Assembly (NCBI RefSeq): GCF_003710905.1
Contig: NZ_RHHV01000005.1
Span: 1 to 64,000 of the forward strand
Direction of reading: 5' to 3'
Source: Brevibacillus parabrevis
GTDB taxonomy: Bacteria > Bacillota > Bacilli > Brevibacillales > Brevibacillaceae
Length of the DNA: 64,000 nucleotides
Of this stretch, positions 53,839-63,531 are shown piece after piece. Each line of letters opens with the position of its first letter. Within the stretch, counting starts at the first letter, position 1. The position numbers were made by a program, and so were the translations under genes. A model generated the notes under the pieces. The model worked only from the letters and a program-made list of their open reading frames with translations. It made no database searches and was not told the origin of the DNA.

Positions 53839-54285
53839 TTATTTTTTTTTCAGCTCTTCCGTGATGTCAAACAGGGAAGGCGGGCGTGATTCGCGTACCT
53901 GGCGAGCTTTCCACTGCTTTTTCAGGTCGTACCAGTAGCGGCGGATTTCTTTCTTCTCTTCTTCAGAAGCTTCCAGATACCCATCGAGAAAATAGTAGTC
54001 GTCCGGGTCGTCGATTCTCTCCTGCAACAGCTCGTCCAGTGAACGCTGGCCTGTCTGCGCAGACGAAGAAGCCACATAAACAGCGCCGTCTTCGGTTCGT
54101 CCCAGAAGCCAGTCGGTCGTAACCTCCAAAATATCTGCCAGCTGCATCAGCATGTCATTGGGAGGGGTGCTGTGGTTATTTTCGTAGTTGCTGATCGTGC
54201 CCTTGGTCGTGCTGACACGTTCAGCCAGCTCTTCCTGAGTCAGACCTTTCGCTTTGCGAGCTGTGCGTAAGCGCTGAGATAGCAT
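53839..54285 (-). CDS. XRE-family repressor
   Basis: A 148-residue protein with an N-terminal helix-turn-helix (LRTARKAKGLTQEELAERVSTTKGTISNYENNHSTPP) and a charged C-terminus. ATG 54285 has AAGGA 9 nt upstream; a much longer frame upstream is composition noise. It is the first gene of the XRE-ImmA-S24 operon, divergent from the Rhs toxin operon. By analogy with ImmR it probably represses both directions until ImmA cuts it. Confidence 0.88.
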   Translation of the reverse strand: MLSQRLRTARKAKGLTQEELAERVSTTKGTISNYENNHSTPPNDMLMQLADILEVTTDWLLGRTEDGAVYVASSSAQTGQRSLDELLQERIDDPDDYYFLDGYLEASEEEKKEIRRYWYDLKKQWKARQVRESRPPSLFDITEELKKK

Positions 54286-54310
54286 GAGCGCCAGTCCTTC
54301 CGTTACAGAT

Positions 54311-54327
54311 GTACAACTATATTGTAC
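54311..54327. promoter_or_regulatory. Candidate XRE operator 1
   Basis: GTACAA-N5-TTGTAC, a perfect palindrome 26 bp before the XRE gene and likely within its promoter. Confidence 0.65.
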
Positions 54328-54377
54328 TAAAAGACAAGAAAGAAAAAAAGTATGTATGAAAATATTGTATTTTTCAT

Positions 54378-54407
54378 TTGACATACAAGTATTTTGTACA
54401 TTAAGAT
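54378..54407 (+). promoter_or_regulatory. Rightward promoter with embedded operator 2
   Basis: TTGACA (54378-54383) and TAAGAT (54402-54407) are 18 bp apart. The spacer holds ATACAA-N5-TTGTAC (54383-54399), one change from operator 1. Binding of the XRE protein here would block the toxin operon. Confidence 0.65.
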
Positions 54408-54463
54408 GCTTATACAAACGAAAACAAGAACAAGCGTTCTGATTATGAAAGGAGGTGGACACG

Positions 54464-54565
54464 TTGAACGAAAAAGTGTCTGCGCCAGCGTACGAGCGCA
54501 GAGACGCAGCGCAGTGGGGGCAGAGAAACCACGAAAGCAAAACGAAAGCCAAAAGGAAGAGGTGA
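54464..54565 (+). CDS. Small basic ORF leading the toxin operon (33 aa)
   Basis: TTG 54464 has a near-perfect ribosome site (AAAGGAGGTG, 7 nt away). The frame codes for 33 residues ending in a Lys/Arg-rich tail (SKTKAKRKR), and its stop overlaps the ribosome site of the next gene. It may be a leader peptide that couples translation, or a true small protein. Confidence 0.4.
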   Translation: MNEKVSAPAYERRDAAQWGQRNHESKTKAKRKR

Positions 54566-54571
54566 GGACAC

Positions 54572-56518
54572 ATGAAACAAAAATCGTTTGTGCTGCTGTT
54601 ACTGCTGGCTGTAATCACAGTCGTTTGCCTTCCGGGAAGGGCGGTTACGGCAGCAGCAGATCCACTGGCTGACATCTACCAGCTGGATCAGGAGTTGTTG
54701 AAGCTTTCGCAGACGCTCGACTTTTTTCAGGAGGTCGCTACCAAGAAGAACAACGAGCCGCTTGCCAAGCAAATTGGCGAGGAAGCATCCAGGCTGTTCG
54801 AGCAGGCCAAAGCGCTTCATCAAATTAAGGAAGCGCCTGGTCAAACGGAACGGGCTGCAAAGCAAGCGGCTGTAGAAAATCAGCTGTCGGTTCAAAAAAT
54901 ACCGCTTGCCGAATTGGTTGAGACGTACAACCAAAAGGCAGATGCCTACTGGGAGCAGCTCATGCCAGAGTTATCCGCTGCCAGGACGGGAAAAAACAGT
55001 GCGAAGCAGGCGAAATTGCATGCTGCTGCTGTCAATGCTACTGCTACTGCCGCCGCCGTCTTGGACCCGTTTGAGCCGAACGACGATGTTGGCAGTGCTT
55101 ACCCGATTACGCGAGGAAATATGTACAATTCCAAGCTGTCGTGGAAGCAGGACACCGATATTTACCGCTACGATTCGGGAACGCAAAGCGGACAGGCAAC
55201 GGTTACCTTGTATGTTCCTGACGACGTGAACTACGACCTGGTTGTGATTGAAGCGCCAAACAAGGCGATCGGCACCAGCATGAAGCCGACACTGGGGCAA
55301 GACGAGATCATCACATTCCAGATCGAGCCGAACAAGACGTATTATTTTTCCGTGTTCAGCATGGACCGTCACTTTAGCGAAACTGCGGAATACACGCTTT
55401 TGCTCAGCGATGTGAAGGCGGTGCTTGCGCTCAATCAGCCTGTCGATATCAGTTTGCCCGCCGGAGAAGTGCCGGCTTACCGCTTCACGGCTCCTGTAAC
55501 AGGCAACTATCGGCTGTACACAAGTCCGTACGGCGGATTTGGGCCGCTGTTCGATACCGTTCTGCTCGTGTCTCGCGACGAAAAGCTGCAGCAAGTGGTG
55601 AGAATCAATGACGAAGCGACTCCGGGCGCGCTTTTTTCGGAAATCAACACACCGCTGGAAGCGGGAGTGACGTATTTTGTGTGGGTCTCTTCTTACGACA
55701 AGCAAAAAGGCGTTCACGCCCGATTGACAGCGGCGTTGGATACGAAGGCAACGGTGGCTTCGCCTGTGCTGCATGAAGCGGCTGCAAACGACGGCAGCCT
55801 CGCGGAACAACAGGTCGTCACGATCAGCAACGGAATTTTGACTTCGGACGCAGCGAGTGCCGTGTCTGTCAGCAACGTTCCGGCTGGACTTACGCCAGTT
55901 GTCACAAGGAACAGCAACTCGATGCTGACGATTCAGTTTGCGGGGAAAGCAGCCACGCACGAGAGCAAGCACAGCGTCCAGAACTTGTTCGTCACCATCC
56001 CGAAAGCCAAGGTAGCGGGGATGGATGCGGACGTGGTAGTAGGCCCGTTTGCCATTGAGTTTTCCGACACGGAACCGTTTTTCATGAATGCTCCCAAAGA
56101 TCTCAATCTTGGGGCAGGCGCGAAAAAAATCGTGAAGTTTACACCGCCGTCCTCAGGCAGCTTCGAGCTGTATACGAGCTTTTACGGCGACAATCCGGCG
56201 GAAGGGACAAGCAATACGCAGCTCGCCATCTATGAGGATTACGCGGGCACGCGCCTGATTGCGGCCAATGACGACGGGGATCAGCCGCCATTTTCCAAGG
56301 TGCGACTGTCCATGCAAAAGGGACAAGATTATTACGTCGTTCTGTCAGCGGCAGGAAACGGCGCGGTGCATGCGCGACTCGCAGCCCGTTATTTGGGAGT
56401 GGAATACATCTACAACGCCAAAGGGCAGCTTGTACAAATCAAGCAAAACGGCAAGGTTTTGGCCGAGTATACGTATGACGGAAACGGAAATCTCACACGC
56501 AAACTCATTCATCAATAA
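54572..56518 (+). CDS. Secreted PPC-domain protein with YD-repeat end
   Basis: A 648-residue protein with a Sec signal (MKQKSFVLLLLLAVITVVC...), a coiled N-terminal part, and PPC-like beta domains (DPFEPNDDVGSAYPITRG...TDIYRYD near 165). The last 40 residues (YIYNAKGQLVQIKQNGKVL then AEYTYDGNGNLTRK) match Rhs YD repeats. The toxin gene follows 10 bp later. It may help display or process the toxin, or it may be the split N-terminal part of a longer Rhs protein. Confidence 0.75.
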   Translation: MKQKSFVLLLLLAVITVVCLPGRAVTAAADPLADIYQLDQELLKLSQTLDFFQEVATKKNNEPLAKQIGEEASRLFEQAKALHQIKEAPGQTERAAKQAAVENQLSVQKIPLAELVETYNQKADAYWEQLMPELSAARTGKNSAKQAKLHAAAVNATATAAAVLDPFEPNDDVGSAYPITRGNMYNSKLSWKQDTDIYRYDSGTQSGQATVTLYVPDDVNYDLVVIEAPNKAIGTSMKPTLGQDEIITFQIEPNKTYYFSVFSMDRHFSETAEYTLLLSDVKAVLALNQPVDISLPAGEVPAYRFTAPVTGNYRLYTSPYGGFGPLFDTVLLVSRDEKLQQVVRINDEATPGALFSEINTPLEAGVTYFVWVSSYDKQKGVHARLTAALDTKATVASPVLHEAAANDGSLAEQQVVTISNGILTSDAASAVSVSNVPAGLTPVVTRNSNSMLTIQFAGKAATHESKHSVQNLFVTIPKAKVAGMDADVVVGPFAIEFSDTEPFFMNAPKDLNLGAGAKKIVKFTPPSSGSFELYTSFYGDNPAEGTSNTQLAIYEDYAGTRLIAANDDGDQPPFSKVRLSMQKGQDYYVVLSAAGNGAVHARLAARYLGVEYIYNAKGQLVQIKQNGKVLAEYTYDGNGNLTRKLIHQ

Positions 56519-56528
56519 GAGGAGGGAT

Positions 56529-59500
56529 ATGATGCGACATAATCGTTGGATCAAAAAGATAGCAAGCGTCGTGCTGACCAGTTCGCTGCTCATGCCGAAC
56601 ATTGCTGTTGCCGAGGCGAATCTTTTGCCGAAGCAGGCAGCTTCCCGTGCTGCGGATGAAAGCGCCACGACGAAGAAATGGCTTTCCGCTTATCAGGCAG
56701 CTTTGCAGGCCGGAGCGGGAGCAAAGGAAAAGCAGCCGGATGAGCAGCCGACCTACACAAAGGCAGAGGTCATGAAGCTGGAGTGGGGGCCGCTTTCAGC
56801 CGAAAGTGTCTGGCAGTTGTACCAGACTGGTGACAGAAAATTGCTGCAACTTGCGGCGTATGTGCACCCGCAGCTCGACCAGTTTTTGTCGCATAACGAG
56901 CAGGTCGACAAGTATCAATGGCTGGACGAGGCGTTCCAGAAGAAGATGGACGGCCTAACGGCAGCCGAGAAAAAGCAGTTGGCGGCGTATGCACCACAGG
57001 TTGTCGCTTTGCACGAAAAAGGCAAGGAGGTGGCTGCGGCGAAAAAAGCGCTCTCGCCAGCAGGCAAGGCGCAAGCGACAGAAAGCGCAGCGCCTGCCAC
57101 ACAAGCCGCGTCTGCACTGGCAAGCATCCCCGATGCCATGTTCGAAACGGAAGGCTTGACCTACAAATACCAGCGCACCAATACGGACAATCCGGTGGAC
57201 GAGCTGTACCGGGCGGCAAACGTGCAGGAAGTGGATGTGCAGCTGGAAGGCAAGCACGGCATGGACTTGACGGTCGAGCGCCGCTACTCGTCGCTGGATG
57301 CGATGACGGAAAGGATTTACTTTTCCACATCAGGCAAAAACAAAACAGCTCCGCTGCAAGGAAACAACGATGGTTTGCCGGAAGGCTGGAGCTTTAATTT
57401 TCCGCAGTTTCAGGAAGTGTCCAAAGAAAACGCGAAGTGCACGTTCCGATCGGATGATTCCAAATATACATGCGGTGCGGTAAGTGAGGGAAAGCGCTAC
57501 ATTTTTACGTTGGAAGACGGGACGATTCTTGAGTCTTCTTCTATCAAAGGGGAATGGGTGAATACGCCGTACAAGCCAAATGCCGGCATGGGGTCCTACC
57601 GCCAGCCTTCCGGGGAGTTTGGCGAGAAGCATATTGTGACGCTGTCCGTAGATGGCAACACGTATGAATTTGGCGAGGATCATAAATATCGCAATGATGA
57701 GCTGTATCGGATTTTCCTGGTCAAAAAGACGAATGCCTACGGAGATACCATCCGCTACCGCATTCCTGAGGACTACCAGGATTCGATTCGAATCACAGAC
57801 AGCGTCGGCCGCCTGATCGTTATGGAGCGAGGCGGTGGTGCCGTTCTCAAAGTTTACCAGGATGACAGCGAGACAAAATTGCTGAAGTATCTCGAATACG
57901 ATTCGGATTACGCTACCAACAAAGATCGGGTTGTCGAGCATAGCGTCACAGGGGGAGAAAGCAAGGTCATTGCCGAGTACAGCTATCTCGATCCGAAAAC
58001 ATACGGGAAAGCCGAGTTCGATCTGCATGCCGGATATAGCTTCCCTGCGCCGAATGGCGTGATTGACTTCAACGACGGCGGCCTGGAATCTACCGCGTAT
58101 ACGAATCTCGACAAGGAGAGAAGAAACACCGTCGAATACAAGCTGCTCAAGCAAGTCAACTATCCGGTCGAAGGCTTGTCCATGACCTATACGTACAGCT
58201 TGTACCAGCCGGATGCTCCAGGGTTCCTCGACCGGGGCGTTACACGGATTTATCACGACAAGGAAGCGCTGACGTACACCAGCTATTTGCCTGTCACAGC
58301 GGTCAATTTCCGTTTTGCGAAAACGCCGCATCCCGATCAGCCTGGCACAGAATGGTATTCGTATACCAAGTATTATCCGCACATTACAAAAGAAATCTGG
58401 AAGTCGCCCAAAGCGCAATCGGTTCGGTTTGCCAAGCAGTCGCTTGCCAGAGACGGGGCATTGGTCGTGTCCAGAACGTTGCAGGACGGGCTGCCAAGTG
58501 AAGATAAAAGCTACACCCCTAACCAGGATCGCAATTTTGTGCTGCAATCGGTCAAAAATTACGTGGGCAGCGGAGCAGATAACGAGACGATTCAAGGAGA
58601 GCTTGCCCTGACAGAAGACGGCAAAACGTACCGCTACGCGCCGGCGAGCTACACCAGCTATTTGTACAGGGGACGGGATACAAAACCGGCTTATGTGTAC
58701 AGCTTCATGGGCCGCCCTGCTTCCATGACTGCGGATGCGGACATCTACGCGTTTCTGCTCGCTCCCAATCCCGATCGGCTGGACAAAGTCCAGGCAAGGC
58801 TTGGCCGCTACGCGTTAGTTAGCGAATACAGCTACAACTCGCACGGGGAAGTGACCAGAGAGGTCGATCCGAAAGGCAACGTGACGTTGCGGGAGTACGT
58901 CCAGCCGATTTGGCAATCCGGGCTGCGGATGCCAGCGAGCATAAAGAAAACGGCTGCGGACAACCCGAGTCATTTTCACGAGGAAACGTATACGTATACC
59001 GATAAAGGACTTTTGGCAACGGAAAAAATCGTCGACTCTTACCCGGACGGGGCGGGAGCCAAGGTGGTGCAAACAGACCGCACCTACACATACAACGACA
59101 AAAAACAGCTCACCTCTGTCACGGAAGCGAGCACAGGACCAGATGCGAAAACCGTGACGCAAAAAATCACTGCCTACGAGCCGATGGGCCTGTACCCTGC
59201 GGATATGAGCCTGGAGGTGGAAGTGGCGACGGGGCAGAAGCAAAGCCTGTACCACGTCTTTGGTTATGACGGACTCGGCCGCCTGACCGCTCGTGCTTAT
59301 CCGGATAACACCGTTGTTCAGTACGAGTACGACTTGCTCGGCCGCCGAACAAAAGAAAGCGTGACCAGCAAGCAACAGACGAGGACGACGACGTATGCCT
59401 ACGACGACTCTGCGCGCAAGGTGACGATGACGTTGCCAGACAGCACGAAGCTGGTGACGCAGTTCACGCCTTACGGGGAAGTGGAGTACAAGGCGCAGTT

Positions 59501-62105
59501 GGGCACGGACGGCACTGTGCGCCCGCTGCTTTACAACACCTATTCGCTGGACGGCAACCATCTTTTGTCCAGCGCTCCGTACGCTGACAACAATCGGGCG
59601 ACTACGTACGTCTATAATGCTGACGGCAGCGTCTGGCAGAAAAAAGACCCGGTCGGCACCACCGTTTACTTGACCGCCAACACGGTCAACGACGGAACCA
59701 GCTATGCGCCGGCGCTCACCCGCCTGACCTTGGCGCCAAACGGCTTGCAAGCTGTGCAGTACCACGACCGCTACGGGCAACTGGAAAAAGAAGTCCAGCG
59801 GGCTGGGGATGGCGTGCAAAGCATGACGACCAAGCTCGTCCGCAACGCTTTTGACCAGGTAACGAAAAAGACGGAAACAGACCAGACAGGCAAAAGCCGC
59901 ACATGGGAGTATCGCTACACCAATGACGGCAACATCACCAACCTGCTCGATCCCGAACAAAACCGCTACCAGTACGAGTACGATGCCCTCGGCAATCTGG
60001 TGACTGTGACGGAAAATCAGGTACTGACGACAAGAAATCATTACAATGCCCTGTCGTGGAAGCTGAGCGAGCAGGACGTGCCATCTGGCGCGACCGAATC
60101 TTATTATTTTAATCAGAATGGTACGCTGAACACATTTACCGACAAGACAGGAAATCGCCACTCTTATCGATATACGCCGTTTAACGAGTTGGCAAGCCTG
60201 ATGACCCGCAACGCTTCCGGTACCGTGACCAATTTGGAAACCAAAGACTACGTTCCGAATACGTCACTGGTCCAGAAAGAAACAAACAGCAATGGGGCGG
60301 ACATCACCCCGACGGCCAGCAACTACCGCGAGATCACGTACAGCTACGATGCCTTCCAGCGCTTGAAAAGCCAGACCGTTTTTGGACGCACCTACCAAAT
60401 GGGCTACACGGATCGCGACGATCTCATGGATTCGTTGACGTACCCGGATGGCACAGCAATCGCTTATCGATATGATCATGCTGGTCGTCTCATCGAGGCC
60501 AACAGCGGACTGACGGGAAAAATCGAGTACGCTTATGTCGTGGACAATACCGGAGAGCAAATCAAGGCGGCATATCCGAATGGTCGCAGCAACAAGCGCA
60601 AAATCGATTCTTTCGGGCAAGTTCAAACTGTTGTGCACGAGAAAAATCAAGCTGCGGTCTGGAATGAAGCGAGCCAATATTCTTTTGGCAACGTGGTGTC
60701 CATCCAGCGCAACGGCACGACTCTTCAGTACGAATACGACAAAATCGACCGCTTGACCAAGGAAGTGGCTCCCGGCACGACGAATCAATACTCATACGAC
60801 GGCCGCGGCAACCGCTCCGCTTTTGCAGGCACTTTGCCAACCGAATCCGGCAGCTTCACCTACGCCTTCGATGAGCGCAACCGCCTGCGCGGCGTCTTGA
60901 ACGAAACGACAGGCGAGACGTCTGCCTACACGTATTACAGCGACGGCCTGCGCGCCACGAAAACGGAGAACGGTGCGCAAACCAAGTACGTCTACCTGAG
61001 CGGCAAAGTCATCGAAGAACTGGACGCAACCAACGCGCTCAAGGCGCGCAACGTCTGGGGCAACGAACTGCTATTCCGCCAGGACGCTGCGGCTGGCAAA
61101 AAGGGCTACTACCACTACAACAGCCACGGAGATGTCGTGGCAATCTCGGACGCAACTGGCCAGGAGCTGAACACGTACACATACGACACGTGGGGAAATC
61201 TCACCGCCAAAACGGAGGCGATGTCCAATCCGTATCAGTACAGCGGCGAGATGTACGAGGAGAAGACCGGGTTCTACTATTTGCGGGCGCGGTATTACGA
61301 TCCGAAGGTAGGACGGTTTGTTTCGGAGGATACGTATAAGGGGCAAGTGGATAATCCGTTGTCGCTGAATCGGTATGTGTATGTGAGTAATAATCCGCTG
61401 AGGTTTGTGGATCCAAGTGGGCATAAGCAACTGGAGTTTACAACTGGTGGACAAGAAAGAGTTAATTCTACTGGTTTAACATTTGAAGACGCATCGATTT
61501 ATTGGGCGAAAAAGACGGTAGAATGGGCAGATGCTACAGGAAAGGTTCCTTATGATTGTGTAGCAGAAGTTGTACCAGCGGAATACGTTGAGGAAGTTAA
61601 AACGATTGTAGGATTCGTTGGTGGCAAGAAGTGGGCGGAAGAAGCAGGGGACATTTCCACACTAGGAGTGTCTGCGGCTGGAGCGGGTGCAGCTGCTGGT
61701 ACTTTGAAAAATTTGGGGAATATCGCTGCAAAAATTGAATCTAATGCCATGGCGCAGCTAACGAAAATAGAGCAGACTGCTGGAGGGCATTTCTTCTCGA
61801 GACATGGCGCGCAAACAACGCTTGCCCAACAATTGCAAAGAGCAACTACTGGAGTAACTCCAGATGGAGTTATTGGTCGTGCAGTTGACTCATCTCGTTT
61901 TCTTACACATCAGAAACAACTAAATGCTGTTCAACGAGCAGATACTATTTTTAAGCAAACTGGAAAAAACTCTTTCTATTTCGATATGGGTGAGATAATT
62001 GGGGAAGGGTATTTATCAGGTGGGGGGAGCATAATCAATACGACTAAAGTTCAAGCTGTGTATAGAGAGGGGAAATTGATTACGTTGTACCCTAAGTTAA
62101 GATAA
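56529..62105 (+). CDS. Secreted Rhs/YD-repeat polymorphic toxin (WapA-like)
   Basis: About 1858 residues from ATG 56529. A Sec signal peptide (RHNRWIKKIASVVLTSSLL...) is followed by a helical/beta N-terminal part, then many YD repeats (about residues 750-1580). The conserved Rhs core end (YLRARYYDPKVGRF; NRYVYVSNNPLRFVDPSG) stands near residue 1580-1630. After PSG the C-terminal 200 or so residues are a distinct toxin part, ending GGHFFSRHG...YREGKLITLYPKLR, which I read as a possible BECR-fold RNase. This part is more AT-rich. GAGGAGGG lies before the start. Confidence 0.85.
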   Translation: MMRHNRWIKKIASVVLTSSLLMPNIAVAEANLLPKQAASRAADESATTKKWLSAYQAALQAGAGAKEKQPDEQPTYTKAEVMKLEWGPLSAESVWQLYQTGDRKLLQLAAYVHPQLDQFLSHNEQVDKYQWLDEAFQKKMDGLTAAEKKQLAAYAPQVVALHEKGKEVAAAKKALSPAGKAQATESAAPATQAASALASIPDAMFETEGLTYKYQRTNTDNPVDELYRAANVQEVDVQLEGKHGMDLTVERRYSSLDAMTERIYFSTSGKNKTAPLQGNNDGLPEGWSFNFPQFQEVSKENAKCTFRSDDSKYTCGAVSEGKRYIFTLEDGTILESSSIKGEWVNTPYKPNAGMGSYRQPSGEFGEKHIVTLSVDGNTYEFGEDHKYRNDELYRIFLVKKTNAYGDTIRYRIPEDYQDSIRITDSVGRLIVMERGGGAVLKVYQDDSETKLLKYLEYDSDYATNKDRVVEHSVTGGESKVIAEYSYLDPKTYGKAEFDLHAGYSFPAPNGVIDFNDGGLESTAYTNLDKERRNTVEYKLLKQVNYPVEGLSMTYTYSLYQPDAPGFLDRGVTRIYHDKEALTYTSYLPVTAVNFRFAKTPHPDQPGTEWYSYTKYYPHITKEIWKSPKAQSVRFAKQSLARDGALVVSRTLQDGLPSEDKSYTPNQDRNFVLQSVKNYVGSGADNETIQGELALTEDGKTYRYAPASYTSYLYRGRDTKPAYVYSFMGRPASMTADADIYAFLLAPNPDRLDKVQARLGRYALVSEYSYNSHGEVTREVDPKGNVTLREYVQPIWQSGLRMPASIKKTAADNPSHFHEETYTYTDKGLLATEKIVDSYPDGAGAKVVQTDRTYTYNDKKQLTSVTEASTGPDAKTVTQKITAYEPMGLYPADMSLEVEVATGQKQSLYHVFGYDGLGRLTARAYPDNTVVQYEYDLLGRRTKESVTSKQQTRTTTYAYDDSARKVTMTLPDSTKLVTQFTPYGEVEYKAQLGTDGTVRPLLYNTYSLDGNHLLSSAPYADNNRATTYVYNADGSVWQKKDPVGTTVYLTANTVNDGTSYAPALTRLTLAPNGLQAVQYHDRYGQLEKEVQRAGDGVQSMTTKLVRNAFDQVTKKTETDQTGKSRTWEYRYTNDGNITNLLDPEQNRYQYEYDALGNLVTVTENQVLTTRNHYNALSWKLSEQDVPSGATESYYFNQNGTLNTFTDKTGNRHSYRYTPFNELASLMTRNASGTVTNLETKDYVPNTSLVQKETNSNGADITPTASNYREITYSYDAFQRLKSQTVFGRTYQMGYTDRDDLMDSLTYPDGTAIAYRYDHAGRLIEANSGLTGKIEYAYVVDNTGEQIKAAYPNGRSNKRKIDSFGQVQTVVHEKNQAAVWNEASQYSFGNVVSIQRNGTTLQYEYDKIDRLTKEVAPGTTNQYSYDGRGNRSAFAGTLPTESGSFTYAFDERNRLRGVLNETTGETSAYTYYSDGLRATKTENGAQTKYVYLSGKVIEELDATNALKARNVWGNELLFRQDAAAGKKGYYHYNSHGDVVAISDATGQELNTYTYDTWGNLTAKTEAMSNPYQYSGEMYEEKTGFYYLRARYYDPKVGRFVSEDTYKGQVDNPLSLNRYVYVSNNPLRFVDPSGHKQLEFTTGGQERVNSTGLTFEDASIYWAKKTVEWADATGKVPYDCVAEVVPAEYVEEVKTIVGFVGGKKWAEEAGDISTLGVSAAGAGAAAGTLKNLGNIAAKIESNAMAQLTKIEQTAGGHFFSRHGAQTTLAQQLQRATTGVTPDGVIGRAVDSSRFLTHQKQLNAVQRADTIFKQTGKNSFYFDMGEIIGEGYLSGGGSIINTTKVQAVYREGKLITLYPKLR

Positions 62106-62132
62106 TCAATTATCAATTTTTGGAGGTATAAC

Positions 62133-62540
62133 ATGAAGGTAGTGAACCCACACTTTTTGTCTGTTTTTTTAGTTCCAATAACGGGGCTAGCTGATGCTGA
62201 CGAGGCCATAGAACATTATAAAAATATTGAATTACTAACAGAAGAACAGTATAAAGAAGTCATCAGAGAAACGCTTGTAGAATATTTTCAAAATCTTGAG
62301 GAAGATGTAAAGAGAAAATCAAAATTAGCCCTTAGTTATTGTTTAACGAAACCAACAGTTGATTTTGAAAGTGTATTTGAATCACTGCTTCCACCATTTG
62401 ACCTTCCGCCTAATGCACGAGATTTCTTTTTATGGCTTTGGGAAGAATTGTTTATTGGTGAAAGTTATGAGTTAGCTGATGCAGAATCATACAAGGTTGT
62501 CGCAGATATGTATGAGCCACTCCGCTCTACAAAAAACTAA
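62133..62540 (+). CDS. Predicted immunity protein of the Rhs toxin
   Basis: A 135-residue acidic, mostly helical protein with no signal peptide, AT-rich like the toxin tip. GGAGG lies upstream. Its place directly after the toxin C-terminus, and its lack of recognisable homology, are typical of cognate immunity genes. Confidence 0.65.
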   Translation: MKVVNPHFLSVFLVPITGLADADEAIEHYKNIELLTEEQYKEVIRETLVEYFQNLEEDVKRKSKLALSYCLTKPTVDFESVFESLLPPFDLPPNARDFFLWLWEELFIGESYELADAESYKVVADMYEPLRSTKN

Positions 62541-62592
62541 TCTATACTAAAAATTTTGGATGTTAGGAATAGTTGGCGACCATCTAGTGCCT

Positions 62593-62635
62593 GGCCCTAA
62601 ACGAGTAATGAATAGCTCGGATGGGGCTTTTTTTA
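62593..62635 (+). terminator. Terminator of the toxin operon
   Basis: GCCC-ACGAG and CTCG-GGGC arms are followed by seven T residues. The remaining 62636-62900 has no supported gene; it should hold the kptA promoter. Confidence 0.8.
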
Positions 62636-62900
62636 CACTGATTCTATGAAATGAAGTGGCAATATGTTAGGGCTACCCTCGCTTCGGCATTGAGCGACCA
62701 TGTCAGCTAAGCGAATTGAATACTGTGACTTGCAGCATGCAAAATTTGATAACCGAATGATTTGATCAAAAGGATTTTAGCTGACTCCAAAAGTATCTTA
62801 CTCATGAAGTAGTACGTACTGTCCGATACGAATAAATAATGAATGATGGCTATTGGACTGTTTGATCACCAAAATTACTCCCCAAAAAAGGAGGCCCCAC

Positions 62901-63440
62901 ATGGACCTGGACAAACTCAGCAAAGAACTCTCATACGCCCTCAGGCACGCCCCGCACGAATATGAGCTGGAGCTGGATGAGAACGGCTGGGTAGACGTGC
63001 AGCAGCTATTGGAAGCATTGAGGGAAGCAAAGCGGTGGAGGGAGGTTAAGGAAGAGCATTTGTTTCAAATGATCGAAGCCTCCGCGAAAAAACGTCATGA
63101 AATATCGGGCGGAAAAATTCGGGCCTTGTATGGTCACTCCGTACCGCAGAAAATCTCGAAGGAGAAAAAACAACCGCCGGAAGTGCTGTACCACGGGACG
63201 GCGACACGGTTTGTAAGTTCCATCATGGAAAGCGGCCTCTTGCCAAAAGGCAGGCAATACGTACATTTGTCAGAGGATACAGAAACCGCGCTGCAAGTCG
63301 GGAAAAGAAGAGATGAAAAGCCTGTCTTGCTGAAAATTCACGCGAAAAAGGCATGGGAAGAGGGAACTGCCTTTTATTTTGGCAATGAAAAAGTATGGCT
63401 GGCGGACGAGATTAGCGCAAAATATATCACGATTTGCTAG
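62901..63440 (+). CDS. kptA: RNA 2'-phosphotransferase KptA/Tpt1
   Basis: About 179 residues. It has the N-terminal KptA helix pattern (LSKELSYALRHAPHEYEL), GWVDVQQLL, RALYGHS, LYHGTATRFVSSI and HLSEDTETALQVGKRR. It transfers a 2'-phosphate from RNA to NAD, giving ADP-ribose 1'',2''-cyclic phosphate. ATG 62901 has a strong GGAGG; an upstream in-frame start is not needed. Its bacterial role is unclear. It lies near a toxin that may cut RNA. Confidence 0.88.
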   Translation: MDLDKLSKELSYALRHAPHEYELELDENGWVDVQQLLEALREAKRWREVKEEHLFQMIEASAKKRHEISGGKIRALYGHSVPQKISKEKKQPPEVLYHGTATRFVSSIMESGLLPKGRQYVHLSEDTETALQVGKRRDEKPVLLKIHAKKAWEEGTAFYFGNEKVWLADEISAKYITIC

Positions 63441-63487
63441 GATGCTCCTGCTGATGCGCGAAAAATCCATCCAGAAGTTCCGACACG

Positions 63488-63531
63488 AAAAGCTTATTCC
63501 CACTCAAGCAACGAAGGGAATAAGCTTTTTG
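63488..63531 (+). terminator. Terminator of kptA
   Basis: AAGCTTATTCCC and GGGAATAAGCTT form a 12-bp stem followed by TTTTT. The rest, 63532-63901, has a TATAAT-like box near 63713 but no gene I can support. Confidence 0.85.

Noticed and set aside
53839..54675. Extended 278-residue version of the XRE repressor
   Set aside because: The extra N-terminal part crosses both operators and the divergent toxin promoter. The ATG at 54285 has a good ribosome site and matches the family start.
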